DNA of 64,000 nucleotides from Planctomycetaceae bacterium. Its GTDB lineage: Bacteria; Planctomycetota; Planctomycetia; Pirellulales; Pirellulaceae. The stretch's first letter is position 1. The number at the start of each line of letters is the position of its first letter. Where the stretch lies: positions 186,001-250,000 of the forward strand of contig JAIYDN010000112.1 in NCBI GenBank assembly GCA_027487485.1, in the 5' to 3' direction. Made by a program: the position numbers and the translations under genes. This document shows, in pieces, positions 9,459 to 19,864 of this stretch. The notes under the pieces are model-generated. The model saw nothing but the letters and a program-made list of their open reading frames with translations. It had not been told where the DNA came from and searched no databases.

Positions 9459-9644
9459 TCACTGATACCACGAACTGAAAAAGAATTCTGCGATTGGACC
9501 GCCGAGCATTACGAGGTAGTCCAATGCCGGTTTGACTACTTGAAGCCGCTCCAGCAATGTTGGTGCTGCTTCGTCAGGTTCCTTTTTTAGCAGTTCGAGA
9601 ATGATTGACCAATCGCTTTCGAATGGATCAAAACAGGCATGCAT
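9459..9644 (-). CDS. Small hypothetical protein
   Basis: A 61-aa frame (MHACFDPFESDWSII...) with an amphipathic, Leu/Glu-rich middle and a hydrophobic end. It follows the 86-codon frame at 9668-9925 on the same strand after 23 bp, so the two may form a small operon. I do not recognise it and the call rests on composition and position only. Confidence 0.35.
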   Translation of the reverse strand: MHACFDPFESDWSIILELLKKEPDEAAPTLLERLQVVKPALDYLVMLGGPIAEFFFSSWYQ

Positions 9645-9667
9645 TCAATAATGCAATGCGTTACGGT

Positions 9668-9925
9668 TTATGCGTAATCGACGTTTCGTTGAAAGACCAT
9701 TAACGCCCCGCCGTCTCCAAATCCAGATTCACGAACTGGCGTCCAACCTTTCGACAGCATCGCAGGCAACAAATCGTGTACGGTTTGATAGACTTCAAGC
9801 GGGGTTTCAGGCGCCACCATGGTCCCGCCCTTCGTCATTACGGGGACAGTTGGGATCTCGCGGAAGACCTCGCAGCTCAAATCGGACTTTACGAATACGA
9901 AGCAAAAAAGTTGACGTGACTCCAT
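9668..9925 (-). CDS. Hypothetical protein, about 85 aa
   Basis: The protein begins MESRQLFCFVFVKSD and ends GGALMVFQRNVDYA. It shows alternating strands and a helix (PLEVYQTVHDLLPAML) like a small alpha/beta domain. The frame stays open upstream to an ATG at 10003, but those residues look unlike the rest and I prefer 9925. No known family is recognised. It is probably co-transcribed with the small frame downstream. Confidence 0.6.
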   Translation of the reverse strand: MESRQLFCFVFVKSDLSCEVFREIPTVPVMTKGGTMVAPETPLEVYQTVHDLLPAMLSKGWTPVRESGFGDGGALMVFQRNVDYA

Positions 9926-10102
9926 AATGCGTTCCACATGAATAAGGGGTAGGTTGCTTTGTTTTTCGAAAAATGCAAGTCTAAAAATCGAAACGCTTTG
10001 CAAGCGATGTTTGCTTGGGAGCTCGTTTTGAAAACGTCTTTATAACATTCGAATTGAGTTGTTTGTAGTCAAAGCAAGAAAGCTGCTGAAAACACCAATA
10101 GC

Positions 10103-13100
10103 TTATGGATGCCGCCAAAGTTCACTTTCGGGGATTCTCCAAATGTCAACACTTGATCCGAGCTTGTTGTCTCGAATTCCACCTGCAACAAGTTGCTTAC
10201 CATCCGGTGAAAAGCGAACTGTCAGATAGCTTATGCCCGAAGAAAACCGGTGCATTTCGCGTCCAGTTTGAATGTGCCACAGCCTAACTGTTCCGTCTGC
10301 GCTTGCAGACGCCAAGGTACGTCCATCTGGGCTGAACGAGACTCCGAGCACCGAACCTGTATGACCAACGAACTGCCTGGAGCTGAATGTATCTGAGTTC
10401 AAACCCAACAGATAAACGGAACCACCCTCGCTGGCAAAAGCAAGTGTCGATCCATCCTTTGATAAGTCCATGCTTTCAATCGAGCGGCTGATTGCCTCCG
10501 AATCCTCTTCGGGGTTATCAAACTCGCGCACCACTTTTCCCGTCGCTCGATCCCAACAGGTAAGTTTTCCGAGGTGGCTTGTTGTCCAAACCAGAGTACC
10601 GCTTTTTGCGTAACGGATTGTTGGGCATGCATTATCATGCTTCTCTAAAGTGAGTTCGATTTTGCCGGAACTCAAATGGATGACACAAGGTCTTTTCCGA
10701 ATTGAAGAGTTATGGGCGGCAAAGAGTCCGAACCCGACAGCCAAGTCCTGATTGTCCGGCGAAAAATCCATCGCCAAGACGGACTCTCGTTCGTCATTTC
10801 CGTTCCAGGACCCAACCAATTCCCCAGTATCGACTGCGAAAATGGAAATTCGACATTCGCGCAGGCCAAATGCAACTTGCTTACTGTCGTTGGAGAACGC
10901 GACCGAAACGGGGGCGGCTTCAACCTCACGGGACCAACGGACTTCGCCGTTGGCTGCGTTTCTCATCTGCACTGTGTTCCCGGCACCAAGCGTTACGGCA
11001 AGAAACTTACCGTTTGGTGAAAAAGCAACGTCATTGCACCTTCCTTCAATTTGAGGCGCGAACCCATCATCTTCTTTTAGTGAAAGGTCCCATATTCTTA
11101 CCGACTCACCGTCCGAACTAATCAGCCGCTCAGAATCGGAAGAAAAAGTCAGAAAACGTACTGCATTCAAATGGCCTTTCAACGATCGAACAAAGTTTGC
11201 GGTGGTGACACCTTTGGATTGTTCCAAGCTCCAGATCTTGATCAAGCCATTGGTGGTGCCCGTCGCAAGGTATCGGCAGTCTGTACTGAGACAAGTCGAT
11301 GAGACGACCGACGCATGCTCGAGTTGCTGAATCTCTGCGTTCTCGGACTTTAGATCATGTAACGCGACCAGTCCTCGTGACAGTAAGCTTGTTACGAGGA
11401 AGTCTCCTAAATCATTTGTCGCCCATTCCCCCAACGTTGCCTTGCCGAAGTCAGAATAGACCTGAAGCGATTCGCTTTTTTCCGGATCCAAATCATATTG
11501 GGAAATAGCTAATCCTGTCCTTCGAATAGTGGGATCTTTGGGATGTACCATACCCATCATCCAGTTCTTGCTTGACAAACAGCGAGGTACTTCTGCCCAA
11601 GTCCAATCATCTTTTAAAGCGAATTCCTCTTGAAGTCCACCCGCTAGATCAAATCGAACAATGCTTCTGATTTTGCGGCGTGCGGGGAGATCCTTTGCCG
11701 CAAGCAAAAATCTTCCGTCGTCAGAGAACCTGGGTGGAAAAAAGTTAAGAGGATGCGTCAATGTGTGAAGCAACTCGCCATTGTCACAGTCGTAAATCGA
11801 AATAGTGGAACTGGTCACCACGGCGAGCTGTCGTCCTTGTGGCCCCAAGGCAATATGGTCGAATTTTGCATTTGCGATAATCGAAAGGGACTTGATCATC
11901 GCACCTGAAACAGAATCCCGAATCTGTATTTCCAATTTGTCGGTGATCAATACCAAATCACCGTTCTCGCGAATCGACATTGCAACTGAATCTTGATCCA
12001 GCGAAACCGAATTTGAGTGCAAGAGACCTTGATGGTAATACCACTCGAAACCGCGCTGATCGTTCTCATCCGATCGTGGAATGTGATCTTGCAGCAAATT
12101 CGCAAAGCTAGCAGCAGACATTTCTTCTCGTTCCCAAACTAAAGATGCCATTTGCATATCGGACGCGTACAGTAACTGACGCCTTGTTTCAGACGCTGAC
12201 AGAACGTCTTTGTTCTTGAGTTCAAGCTCACGATTTTGTTCGAGAAAAATGACAGCAGCAACCGACACCGAAACGAACAACACCGCAAGTAATCCCGCAA
12301 TTGCCCGGTATAGTCCTCGTCTGCGGACCGCCTCCCCCGACCTCGCGACTTCCTCCGCCATCGCCAATTCTGTTTCTCTCAAGCGACGCTGGACACCTTC
12401 GAAATAATCATTCAATCGCCGTGCGACGATTCCCGCGTCCAACGGACGATGCGCGGGATTTGGTGCTAGGCATTCCTTCGTCAACGTTATTAACTCGGAA
12501 TCAGCTCCACATTTCTCTAGCCTGCTCAGCATGTCTTTTTGATCGGCGTTCCACGCCAATCGAATTGGCGTGTTTCCCTTGCCGATGTAGGGCGGATCCC
12601 CTGTCAGGATCTCGCACAAAATAGCTCCCAAACCAAACACATCCGTTCGGAAGTCGATCGCCCCAACTATCCCTTTGGCTTGTTCTGGAGCGATGTAAGA
12701 CGGCGTTCCCAAAATCGCTCCCATGCGTGTTCTTGATGAGCCGTTCTCGGTATCCCCCGAAGGGCTGTCTGGAAACAAGGATTGAGTCTCCTGCGCATCG
12801 CTTGGGGCAGATGTGTCCAGCGTAAAAGGTGGTGCACTTGTTGCTAGGCTTTTGGCAATGCCCCAGTCCATCACTTGTACTTCCCCAAATTTGCCAACCA
12901 TAATGTTCGACGGCTTGAGGTCGCGATGGACTATCTTCCGACTGTGGGCGTATGCTACCGTTTGGCAAACCAGCTCGAATGTTTTTAAAAATCCGCTTAG
13001 TTCCGTTTCGAGATTCCCTCTCTCCTTAAGCAGCGTCTCTAAAGTTTTCCCATCAATCAACTTCATGCTGAAAAAGGGTCGTTTGTCCGAAAGAAATCCA

Positions 13101-13432
13101 ACGTCGTAGATGGGTACGATTCCCGGGTGTTGAAGTTGCGCATGGATCTGTGCTTCATCGACAAACCGCCCAACCATTTCCGTATTGGCCTCATTTTCGG
13201 ATAGTAGCACTTTAATTGCTAAGTCCCGTCGAAGTTGGTTGTCAAAACCTCTATAGATGGCCCCCATTCCCCCTCGTGCAATTTCTTCTCGCAAGTTGTA
13301 TCGCCCAGAGGCATCAATCGGTTGCGATGTTGTGGCGGTGCCGCATGCATTCCTAAGGTATCGATCGCGTTCAAAAACATCTGCTATCGATAAGGCCTGT
13401 CGAACAATTTCTTCGACCTTCTGGGTATTCAT
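10103..13432 (-). CDS. Membrane Ser/Thr protein kinase with WD40 repeats
   Basis: The 1109-aa protein starts with a short coiled region, then a Hanks-type kinase: glycine loop ARGGMGAIY (52-60), catalytic Lys74 (AIK), HRDLKPSN (169-176) and DWG at 189-191 where most kinases have DFG, then an APE-like segment (SYIAPEQ). A single membrane span lies near residues 376-401. The C-terminal about 650 residues are WD40-type blades (FSPDGRTLASASADGTVRLW). The kinase would be cytoplasmic and the propeller across the membrane. This architecture is common in planctomycetes. A histidine-tRNA-like or polyketide role is not suggested; its substrate is unknown. Confidence 0.92.
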   Translation of the reverse strand: MNTQKVEEIVRQALSIADVFERDRYLRNACGTATTSQPIDASGRYNLREEIARGGMGAIYRGFDNQLRRDLAIKVLLSENEANTEMVGRFVDEAQIHAQLQHPGIVPIYDVGFLSDKRPFFSMKLIDGKTLETLLKERGNLETELSGFLKTFELVCQTVAYAHSRKIVHRDLKPSNIMVGKFGEVQVMDWGIAKSLATSAPPFTLDTSAPSDAQETQSLFPDSPSGDTENGSSRTRMGAILGTPSYIAPEQAKGIVGAIDFRTDVFGLGAILCEILTGDPPYIGKGNTPIRLAWNADQKDMLSRLEKCGADSELITLTKECLAPNPAHRPLDAGIVARRLNDYFEGVQRRLRETELAMAEEVARSGEAVRRRGLYRAIAGLLAVLFVSVSVAAVIFLEQNRELELKNKDVLSASETRRQLLYASDMQMASLVWEREEMSAASFANLLQDHIPRSDENDQRGFEWYYHQGLLHSNSVSLDQDSVAMSIRENGDLVLITDKLEIQIRDSVSGAMIKSLSIIANAKFDHIALGPQGRQLAVVTSSTISIYDCDNGELLHTLTHPLNFFPPRFSDDGRFLLAAKDLPARRKIRSIVRFDLAGGLQEEFALKDDWTWAEVPRCLSSKNWMMGMVHPKDPTIRRTGLAISQYDLDPEKSESLQVYSDFGKATLGEWATNDLGDFLVTSLLSRGLVALHDLKSENAEIQQLEHASVVSSTCLSTDCRYLATGTTNGLIKIWSLEQSKGVTTANFVRSLKGHLNAVRFLTFSSDSERLISSDGESVRIWDLSLKEDDGFAPQIEGRCNDVAFSPNGKFLAVTLGAGNTVQMRNAANGEVRWSREVEAAPVSVAFSNDSKQVAFGLRECRISIFAVDTGELVGSWNGNDERESVLAMDFSPDNQDLAVGFGLFAAHNSSIRKRPCVIHLSSGKIELTLEKHDNACPTIRYAKSGTLVWTTSHLGKLTCWDRATGKVVREFDNPEEDSEAISRSIESMDLSKDGSTLAFASEGGSVYLLGLNSDTFSSRQFVGHTGSVLGVSFSPDGRTLASASADGTVRLWHIQTGREMHRFSSGISYLTVRFSPDGKQLVAGGIRDNKLGSSVDIWRIPESELWRHP

Positions 13433-13978
13433 TGGAGTTCTCGGAGCAGTGGGAGAATCGGTCAGACCACCAGGCGAGACCGTACTTGTTTACCTAGTCA
13501 CCAACTAATTTAGCAAGATTCTTGTTTCGGATGGTCATGCGACTCAAGTTGAAACTTGGGCGTGGCTCGACGAAGCATGACCGGAACACCGAATCGTCGA
13601 AGGAACCCCGGTATTGTTGTCAGCTCGTTCAACAGGCAGCACATCGGAAGACACTCCGCTTTAGTTGGAGATTCGTAATTGGGCAAAACCAAATCAGTTG
13701 TGCTAGGAAGCCTATTTCAATCAAGTGCGTCCAAGATCGTACTAAACCTCTACAAAACGGGTGACATATTGAGTCGATTTGGATCTAAACACACGTACAC
13801 TTAGACAATCCAAGCAAAATGTCTGATGTGTAACGACTTTCAAAATCCGCTAGGTTTGAATCATTTCGGACTTGGGACTCTTTAAGCAGAAGCGGCGCTT
13901 CGAATTCAGGCTTTACATTGCATACCTATCTTATGCTTGCCCCGCTACATGAGCGAACAGACGTCCGAAATCTTGGAT
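13433..13978. other. Intergenic stretch
   Basis: About 545 bp upstream of the WD40 kinase. No gene is supported on either strand and no clear hairpin was seen. The kinase promoter should lie at its left end. Confidence 0.4.
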
Positions 13979-14191
13979 CTACAACCGCCAATAATCGGCA
14001 TCCAATTTCAATCGCTCGTTAATCAATGCATCATCCGACGGCGTGTAACCCGATATGTCATGTCGCGACCAAAAGATCAAATGAAAGTGGTTTTTCATAA
14101 TTGCACACGCAAGTAAATCAACACCTGTATATTCTTTGGGCGAATTCACTTGCTTTTCGCTATAGCTGGCAACGCCACCCACCAATTTCAC
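13979..14191 (-). pseudogene. REP-associated tyrosine transposase (Y1_Tnp) fragment
   Basis: The 70-aa frame contains LLACAIMKNHFHLIFW, which matches the HUH motif region of IS200/RAYT-type transposases (NHFH). Only this piece remains: it is far shorter than the usual 150-300 aa, and no catalytic Tyr helix is visible. The remainder of the frame is unrelated. RAYT enzymes mobilise REP palindromes, which are abundant later in this window, so it may be a relic of that system. Confidence 0.7.
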
Positions 14192-14264
14192 TTAGGAGTA
14201 CGCCTGCGGAGATTGTTAAACGAATAGCTCTGATTTAAGAGCTTAGCGCCGCAACAACCAAGCC

Positions 14265-17240
14265 TTATTCTGAATCGCCAATCAGCATGTAGCCGGACCA
14301 GAGCAATGGATGGCTTCCCGGTACAACTTGACCTGGATCGTCCGATGCGTCAGTGGAAAAAACCCCTTCGAAAGCAGGGTTCAACTGTTCCTCCCATAAC
14401 GTCAGTACACTTCGTTGAAATGCTTCTGACGACGACATCTCTTGATTGTTTTCGCGATAGGCTCTTAGCATGGCTACCGTGCTGTCACCACCCACGGGAA
14501 ATCGGGACAACAAAATCTCGTTGGCCCCCTGAGCGATCAAGGGCATCACCAACTTGAACAAATCGTCACCTGAATTCTGTCCCTGCGAAGTCATCGCATC
14601 CACACCCGGCAATAGCAATCTCGACGGGCAAGCCCATGGCAACTGGCGCCATGTCTGCACCAACGATTTCTCCGCCGGCACATCGGTTGGAATCGGCGAA
14701 ACAGCGGCTACCGCGAAACCCGAGTAAGTACACACCTCCTCTGCAATCGTACGCAGATATCGGCTCGAAGGATGGCTTCCCATCTTCGATGCAACATCGA
14801 TCAAGACACGGTTCGATTCCGTGCTGATTTCACTCTTGAGCTGTTTTGAACGGGCGACGTTCTTCGACAGAAAATCTCCCGAAACAACGTCCAAGGCTCT
14901 TTCCGTCGCCTTCTTACGCGGCACGCTGCATAACTTTGGAACTAACCCCAAAGTGGGTGAGAACACAATGCGGCGCGATACAACTGCCGGAAGAGCGTCC
15001 ACCCTATCCGATGCGGGAAGCGACTCAAAGGGAAAGTTCCATAGATCTCCGTCCGGGACCACAATCCAGCGTTTAGCGAGTTGAAGCTTTGCCCAAATGG
15101 GGTCTGGAAACAATGCTTTTCGCAACTCCGTGCGTTTTCCAACTGGCCAACCAACCAAGACGGCCTTCCCATTCGAGCCCTTGGACTTCAACTGAAAAAG
15201 ATTGCTTGCGTATTCCGCCATCTTTTGGCGTAACTGGTCAGGCTTTGCGACGGTCCAGGCTGTCCATGCTTTGTCTTGATACAAAAAACCACGGAGCTCG
15301 TCGCCATGAAACACAAACATAACGACGGCGTCATCCACCCGAATCTTCTTCGCAAATTCTTCGGGATCATGCCTCGGCGGAAAGAGTTCGGGAACATCTA
15401 ACGGCCCGATGGCTGCCGCCCATTGAAGTGCTTCTTGTGCATCGGAAAGTTTGGTGACCGCATCCCATTTGCGAACATCGTCTTCGCTCCAGTTTTTCAC
15501 CTCCCATTTGGGATTTTGTCGCAAGGAGCCCACGAGCTCTTCTAATAAATCCGCATTGCGTTGCAAGGCCGGCACTTGATTGCGAATTGCGGCCACCGCA
15601 TTCTCGTGCACACCAATCCAGTTTGGGTCGCGTGCATGGAAGGCCAATTGCAGATCCAGCATGCGTGACTCCAAGGCCCCCGCTTGTCGATACCGCCTGG
15701 CTAGGGCATGGTCAAACACCGACACCAATTCGGAATCACTTGACGTTCGTAAAGAAATATCGATTAGCAGCCGCTCCGCGATCGACTTATCAGCGATCAA
15801 CCAACACAGTTGCTCAAGCGGTTGAACTCGCCAATGCCCCGCAACCGGTGACCGAAGCATTTGCTGTAAAACAGACTTCGCAACGTCTTCTTGAAAAACA
15901 TTCTCAGAAATGAGCGATTCCGCAAGTCTGAGTTGAAACAAAGGCGCAGATCCAAAACCATTGGAAGGACCTCGCAGGTAAGTGAGGCTTTCAAGAAGCG
16001 AATTCACCCCATCGCCTGTTTTGCCCTCCAAAAATTCAATCTTGGCTCGCGCGTATCGAAGCACGGCTTCCGCTCGTGGTAACGAGATTTGTTTTGGCAA
16101 CAGCATGGTGGTTGCGGCCGTCGAGTGCTTTCGGAATCCTTCGATATCACCCATCAAGGCGGCAAGTCGCGCCCACTCCACTTGAGCACGAATGGTAACG
16201 AGCCGGCTGCGATTGTTGGCCCAGTTCGCAATCAACGGCAGTGTCTTGGCAACCATGGCGTCATGCCCATCCACAAACCCCGCCTCCGACAGATGCTCGA
16301 TCGACTCAGCCAGCATGCCCATCTGTCCTGCTCGAGCGGATGCCAGCGACGCATCACGAGCGCGATCCTCCGCGTCGACAATCTGATTGGATTCGATCGA
16401 TAAGTCGGCCAAGGCTAACAATGCGACCGGCGTCAGCGGGTGATCCAAGCCACTGCTTAAACTGAGATTCTGCTTCAACAATCGAACCGCCTCAGGCTGC
16501 TTTTGGACACCAAGCTCCGCAAGCCCTCGGCAAATGTTCATGCCGCATGCGATCGGTTCCGACAACCCATCAACTTTCTGGCGGAATGACTCGGCTAATT
16601 TTTTCGTGATTGGATTATGACTGATCAACGGGCCCAGTAATAGATAACGGCGACGCAACGCGATGGCCTGACACCGGAGAATCTCTAAGGCATCGATGGA
16701 AACAACCTTTCCTTCGCCACCATTCAACCCCTGCAATTCCAGCAACGCCTCGCTGGAAGCAAGCGCAATAGGCCAACCGTCAGGATACGTTCCCATTTGT
16801 GTCCCTCGAGTGTTCGGAAGCCATGTGATATCGCGCGTCCGAGTATCTGGCCGAATTGCTGCGGTAGGACTTCGCAACAACGAAAGCCATCGCATTGATC
16901 TAGCGGACAACTCCAGAGCCGCATCGTACTTGTCCAGCGCAAGACCAATCTCACACTGCTCCCAATAGCACTCCCCCAACATGACTAAGACCGGAATGCT
17001 ATCAATGCCCCTTTCGTTGTTCAGCGAACGCGACTGGGCCAGGGCTGATTCCAAGGCGGTGATGGCTTGAGCGAACTGGCCATCTTCCATAAAGTCAATC
17101 GCAGCATAGTATTCGGGCCGTAGCAGGTTGGGTGCCACTTGCCCTTTGGACTTGGCCGCAGGGTTTTGAGCGAAAGCGTTGCTACCAATGCAAGCAAATG
17201 CAAACAGCAAGAGCAGTACGAATCGTGTCGTGGTATTCAC
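14265..17240 (-). CDS. Exported TPR protein with a degenerate CHAT domain
   Basis: The 991-aa protein has a signal peptide (RFVLLLLFAFACIGSNAFA), a long TPR-like helical region (to about residue 600) and a C-terminal CHAT caspase-like fold: VVPDGDLWNFPFESLP, the central YLRTIAEEV region, FPVGGDSTVAML and the terminal HPLLWSGYMLIGD. The places where active CHAT proteases have His and Cys are occupied by other residues (LLLPGVDAM where a GxxC-type motif is expected), so it may be catalytically dead. The start is GTG. It stands alone between the transposase relic and the small lipoprotein. Confidence 0.85.
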   Translation of the reverse strand: MNTTTRFVLLLLFAFACIGSNAFAQNPAAKSKGQVAPNLLRPEYYAAIDFMEDGQFAQAITALESALAQSRSLNNERGIDSIPVLVMLGECYWEQCEIGLALDKYDAALELSARSMRWLSLLRSPTAAIRPDTRTRDITWLPNTRGTQMGTYPDGWPIALASSEALLELQGLNGGEGKVVSIDALEILRCQAIALRRRYLLLGPLISHNPITKKLAESFRQKVDGLSEPIACGMNICRGLAELGVQKQPEAVRLLKQNLSLSSGLDHPLTPVALLALADLSIESNQIVDAEDRARDASLASARAGQMGMLAESIEHLSEAGFVDGHDAMVAKTLPLIANWANNRSRLVTIRAQVEWARLAALMGDIEGFRKHSTAATTMLLPKQISLPRAEAVLRYARAKIEFLEGKTGDGVNSLLESLTYLRGPSNGFGSAPLFQLRLAESLISENVFQEDVAKSVLQQMLRSPVAGHWRVQPLEQLCWLIADKSIAERLLIDISLRTSSDSELVSVFDHALARRYRQAGALESRMLDLQLAFHARDPNWIGVHENAVAAIRNQVPALQRNADLLEELVGSLRQNPKWEVKNWSEDDVRKWDAVTKLSDAQEALQWAAAIGPLDVPELFPPRHDPEEFAKKIRVDDAVVMFVFHGDELRGFLYQDKAWTAWTVAKPDQLRQKMAEYASNLFQLKSKGSNGKAVLVGWPVGKRTELRKALFPDPIWAKLQLAKRWIVVPDGDLWNFPFESLPASDRVDALPAVVSRRIVFSPTLGLVPKLCSVPRKKATERALDVVSGDFLSKNVARSKQLKSEISTESNRVLIDVASKMGSHPSSRYLRTIAEEVCTYSGFAVAAVSPIPTDVPAEKSLVQTWRQLPWACPSRLLLPGVDAMTSQGQNSGDDLFKLVMPLIAQGANEILLSRFPVGGDSTVAMLRAYRENNQEMSSSEAFQRSVLTLWEEQLNPAFEGVFSTDASDDPGQVVPGSHPLLWSGYMLIGDSE

Positions 17241-17494
17241 AGAAGCTTATCAACCAGAAAAAGGAAAAATCCAATCATCAACGCTTGCTCGACTTTTGGC
17301 CTGAATTCGTATTATGGGCACAGAATCGACCTAAAGCCAACCGTTGAAACCACTGAAACCGACAAAGTTTGACTCAAGAGCACGACCGGGACCGCCGATA
17401 CAACCCGTAGAGTCGCAGGCAAGAATTGTTTGGACCCCGAGTCGTGTTGGCCCGAGTTGGCCAGCGTCAGCCCAAGGAATACGGAAATTCAGAT

Positions 17495-17725
17495 ATGACG
17501 AATTGCAAAAAACCCACTCTTGGTACATTGTTGGCCGTCGCCGTAGGCTCCTTCGGGATATTGGCTAGCACTGGTTGCCAAGTGCAAACTGCCGGTCAAA
17601 CTTTGCCAAGCCCTTGGTATTTGCACGACGACGTTCAATACTTTCCAGCAGGTCCTGAGAACAAATTGGCAAATGAAACGGCTGCATTGAAGGCCGCTCG
17701 TGAAGAGGCCAAGGCGAAGCGGTAG
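17495..17725 (+). CDS. Small lipoprotein conserved in planctomycetes
   Basis: The 76-aa product has a signal peptide ending in the lipobox LASTGC, so Cys28 is the likely lipidation site. The mature part (QVQTAGQTLPSPWYL, YFPAGPENKLANE) resembles a short conserved lipoprotein I associate with planctomycetes. It ends with a charged helix. I chose the start at 17495 instead of 17426 because it begins the signal peptide. Function unknown. Confidence 0.75.
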   Translation: MTNCKKPTLGTLLAVAVGSFGILASTGCQVQTAGQTLPSPWYLHDDVQYFPAGPENKLANETAALKAAREEAKAKR

Positions 17726-17805
17726 GCCGTCCTTTCTCGGATATCGCAATGCCGGTATGATGTAGAACTTCAATTCTTTTCATCTTGCACCGGAAGTCGG
17801 CAAAC

Positions 17806-18798
17806 GTGCCTCATTCTCAAATCGGCCCAATCGCGGTTCACTTCCCCGAGAGAATCGAGACCAACGCGGAACTGCAAACCGCGAACCCCGACTGGGATGT
17901 TTCGCTCATCGCGGAAAAAACTGGAATCATGCAGCGGCACATCGCTGCGCCCCATGAAACCGCGTCCGACCTTGCCGTAAAAGCGTGCACTAAACTCTTC
18001 GAAGAACATCAGATCGATCCCAAGAGCATCGATTACCTGATGCTGTGCACACAGACCCCCGACTATCCGCTGCCAACGACGGCTTGCTTGGTTCAAGACC
18101 GGATCGGTTTGAGCACCCGCTGCGGAGCGCTCGATTTCAATCTAGGGTGTTCGGGATACGTCTATGGCCTTTCGATGGCAAAAGGTCTTATGGCAAGCGG
18201 TCAATGCAAACGCATCTTGCTGGTCACGTCAGAAACCTATTCCAAGTACATCAGCCCCGACGATCGATCGCTCCGAACGATCTTCAGCGACGCCGCCGCC
18301 GCAACCTTGATTGAATCTTCCGAACAAGAATGCCTGTCGGGCTTCGAATTTGGAACCGATGGCAGTGGGGCAGATACGCTGATCGTCAACGATGGCGGCG
18401 CGCGATGCTCGGCGGAAGCGATCCAACCTCGACATCGAAAACGGTGGTCGAGTCGGCTCTATATGGACGGGCCAAGCTTAATGAGCTTCACGGTCGGAGC
18501 CATCCCACAATTGGTTCGCGACATGATGTCGAAAGCAAACCTTCAGATCTCGGACTTGCGTTATCTATTGATGCATCAAGCTACTCGAAAAATGCTGGAA
18601 CAACTTCAAGCCGCCCTTCAGGTGGATGATGTGAAGTTACCTATTCGATTAGCGGATCGTGGCAACACGGTGTCTTGTACCTTGCCAATCTTGATCAACG
18701 ATCTGCGCAAAGAAAACGGCATCGAAAAAGGGAGCCAAAATGTGCTCGTCGGATTCGGCGTTGGCTGGTCCTGGGCTGGCTGCCTGTGGAAGGCATAG
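17806..18798 (+). CDS. 3-oxoacyl-ACP synthase III (KAS III) family protein
   Basis: The thiolase-fold enzyme of about 330 aa has the KAS III active site: Cys in DFNLGCSGYVYGL, His in LLMHQATRK and Asn in DRGNTVSCT. The family condenses an acyl-CoA with malonyl-ACP, as in FabH, or makes related Claisen products. Its divergence from FabH suggests a specialised substrate. I place the start at the GTG at 17806; a TTG at 17785 is in frame, but KAS III proteins usually begin close to the first strand (IGPIAVHFPE). No other lipid genes are nearby. Confidence 0.85.
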   Translation: MPHSQIGPIAVHFPERIETNAELQTANPDWDVSLIAEKTGIMQRHIAAPHETASDLAVKACTKLFEEHQIDPKSIDYLMLCTQTPDYPLPTTACLVQDRIGLSTRCGALDFNLGCSGYVYGLSMAKGLMASGQCKRILLVTSETYSKYISPDDRSLRTIFSDAAAATLIESSEQECLSGFEFGTDGSGADTLIVNDGGARCSAEAIQPRHRKRWSSRLYMDGPSLMSFTVGAIPQLVRDMMSKANLQISDLRYLLMHQATRKMLEQLQAALQVDDVKLPIRLADRGNTVSCTLPILINDLRKENGIEKGSQNVLVGFGVGWSWAGCLWKA

Positions 18799-18811
18799 CA
18801 AAGATTTTCCC

Positions 18812-18973
18812 ATGCCGGAACGGCCGATCAAGTCCTTCCTCTGCATTGCTTTGTTTTGGCTTTTCTCCGTGCTCGTGCTCAGCATCGCGGTGCTCGTGCT
18901 CGTAATCGACGCCACCATGATACTCATACTGAAGTTACGCCGGGCCAAACAAGTGAACAACGAAGGTACCTGA
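18812..18973 (+). CDS. Small one-helix membrane protein
   Basis: A 53-aa frame beginning MPERPIKSFL contains one long hydrophobic segment (about residues 10-37) and a basic C terminus (KLRRAKQVNNEG). It begins 13 bp after the KAS III stop, so it may be co-transcribed. There is no clear ribosome binding site and no family match. Confidence 0.4.
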   Translation: MPERPIKSFLCIALFWLFSVLVLSIAVLVLVIDATMILILKLRRAKQVNNEGT

Positions 18974-18974
18974 C

Positions 18975-19502
18975 TCATTTCGACTTGAACTTGTTAAACT
19001 CCAATGCCTTCGCAACGAACTTGGTGAATTCTACTCGTTCTGCGCTGCTAGGATTGCCAATCTCTGGTAACTCTCGATTCGAATTTTTCGACGACTCTTT
19101 GATTGCAAATTCAATAAAATCTTCCGCAGTACTGTTGCTTGCCTTTTTGAACCCTAGCAGCCAAAGCGACTCGCTCGCCAACGTTATTGCCGCATCTGAG
19201 TCCTTGATAACTCGAGAGCGCGGCAAGCCATCGTTCATCGTCGCATTAATCGCATCTTGAAACCTCCATGCATCCGAGACACACTTAATCAATTCGCGTC
19301 GTTGAAAAACATCTTTTTGCTCGGGCGCACTGTGGTTCCAGGCCTGGATGCAATGAATCGTTGCATCGATTCTCTCAAAATGGCCACGTCCATTGACGGG
19401 ACTAGGTTTTCGTCTCGTCGACTGTGCCAAAGCCACGGACAATCCGATCACAAATAGAAAGAGAACGATCGAGAGAACTTGGAAGGTGAGCCTATTTTTC
19501 AT
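18975..19502 (-). CDS. Exported hypothetical protein
   Basis: The 175-aa protein has a signal peptide (LSIVLFLFVIGLSVALAQ) and a mostly helical mature part. It converges with the small membrane gene, sharing a 1-bp gap. I do not recognise it. No cassette-type palindrome borders it, so I place it outside the array that begins near 20.5 kb. Confidence 0.6.
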   Translation of the reverse strand: MKNRLTFQVLSIVLFLFVIGLSVALAQSTRRKPSPVNGRGHFERIDATIHCIQAWNHSAPEQKDVFQRRELIKCVSDAWRFQDAINATMNDGLPRSRVIKDSDAAITLASESLWLLGFKKASNSTAEDFIEFAIKESSKNSNRELPEIGNPSSAERVEFTKFVAKALEFNKFKSK

Positions 19503-19864
19503 GATGTTTCGTTACTTTGGATCGTCCGAGTGCAATAACAAACAACTTTTGATAATGCCTAAACTCAGCAAGTGTAAGTCGTTGACTCAACGCAAGCCGA
19601 AAACGCTGGATCGAGCACTTACTGCAATGCGAAAATCCTAATCGATGACCTGAGCGAGATCGAGCCCCCAGCTCACATGGAAGGTCAACAACAAAACCAG
19701 AATGAAGATCTGCGATTAAGAACAGGTCTTTCTCCGTCACTCGCCATGACGCAATGAAAAATGCTACCTTTCAGTGTGCACAAGCAACGCGTGGTTCGGA
19801 CGCCGCGATCTGTGTCATTTGCTCCTACCATAATCGATCTCGATGAACACAGACAAGACACGGC

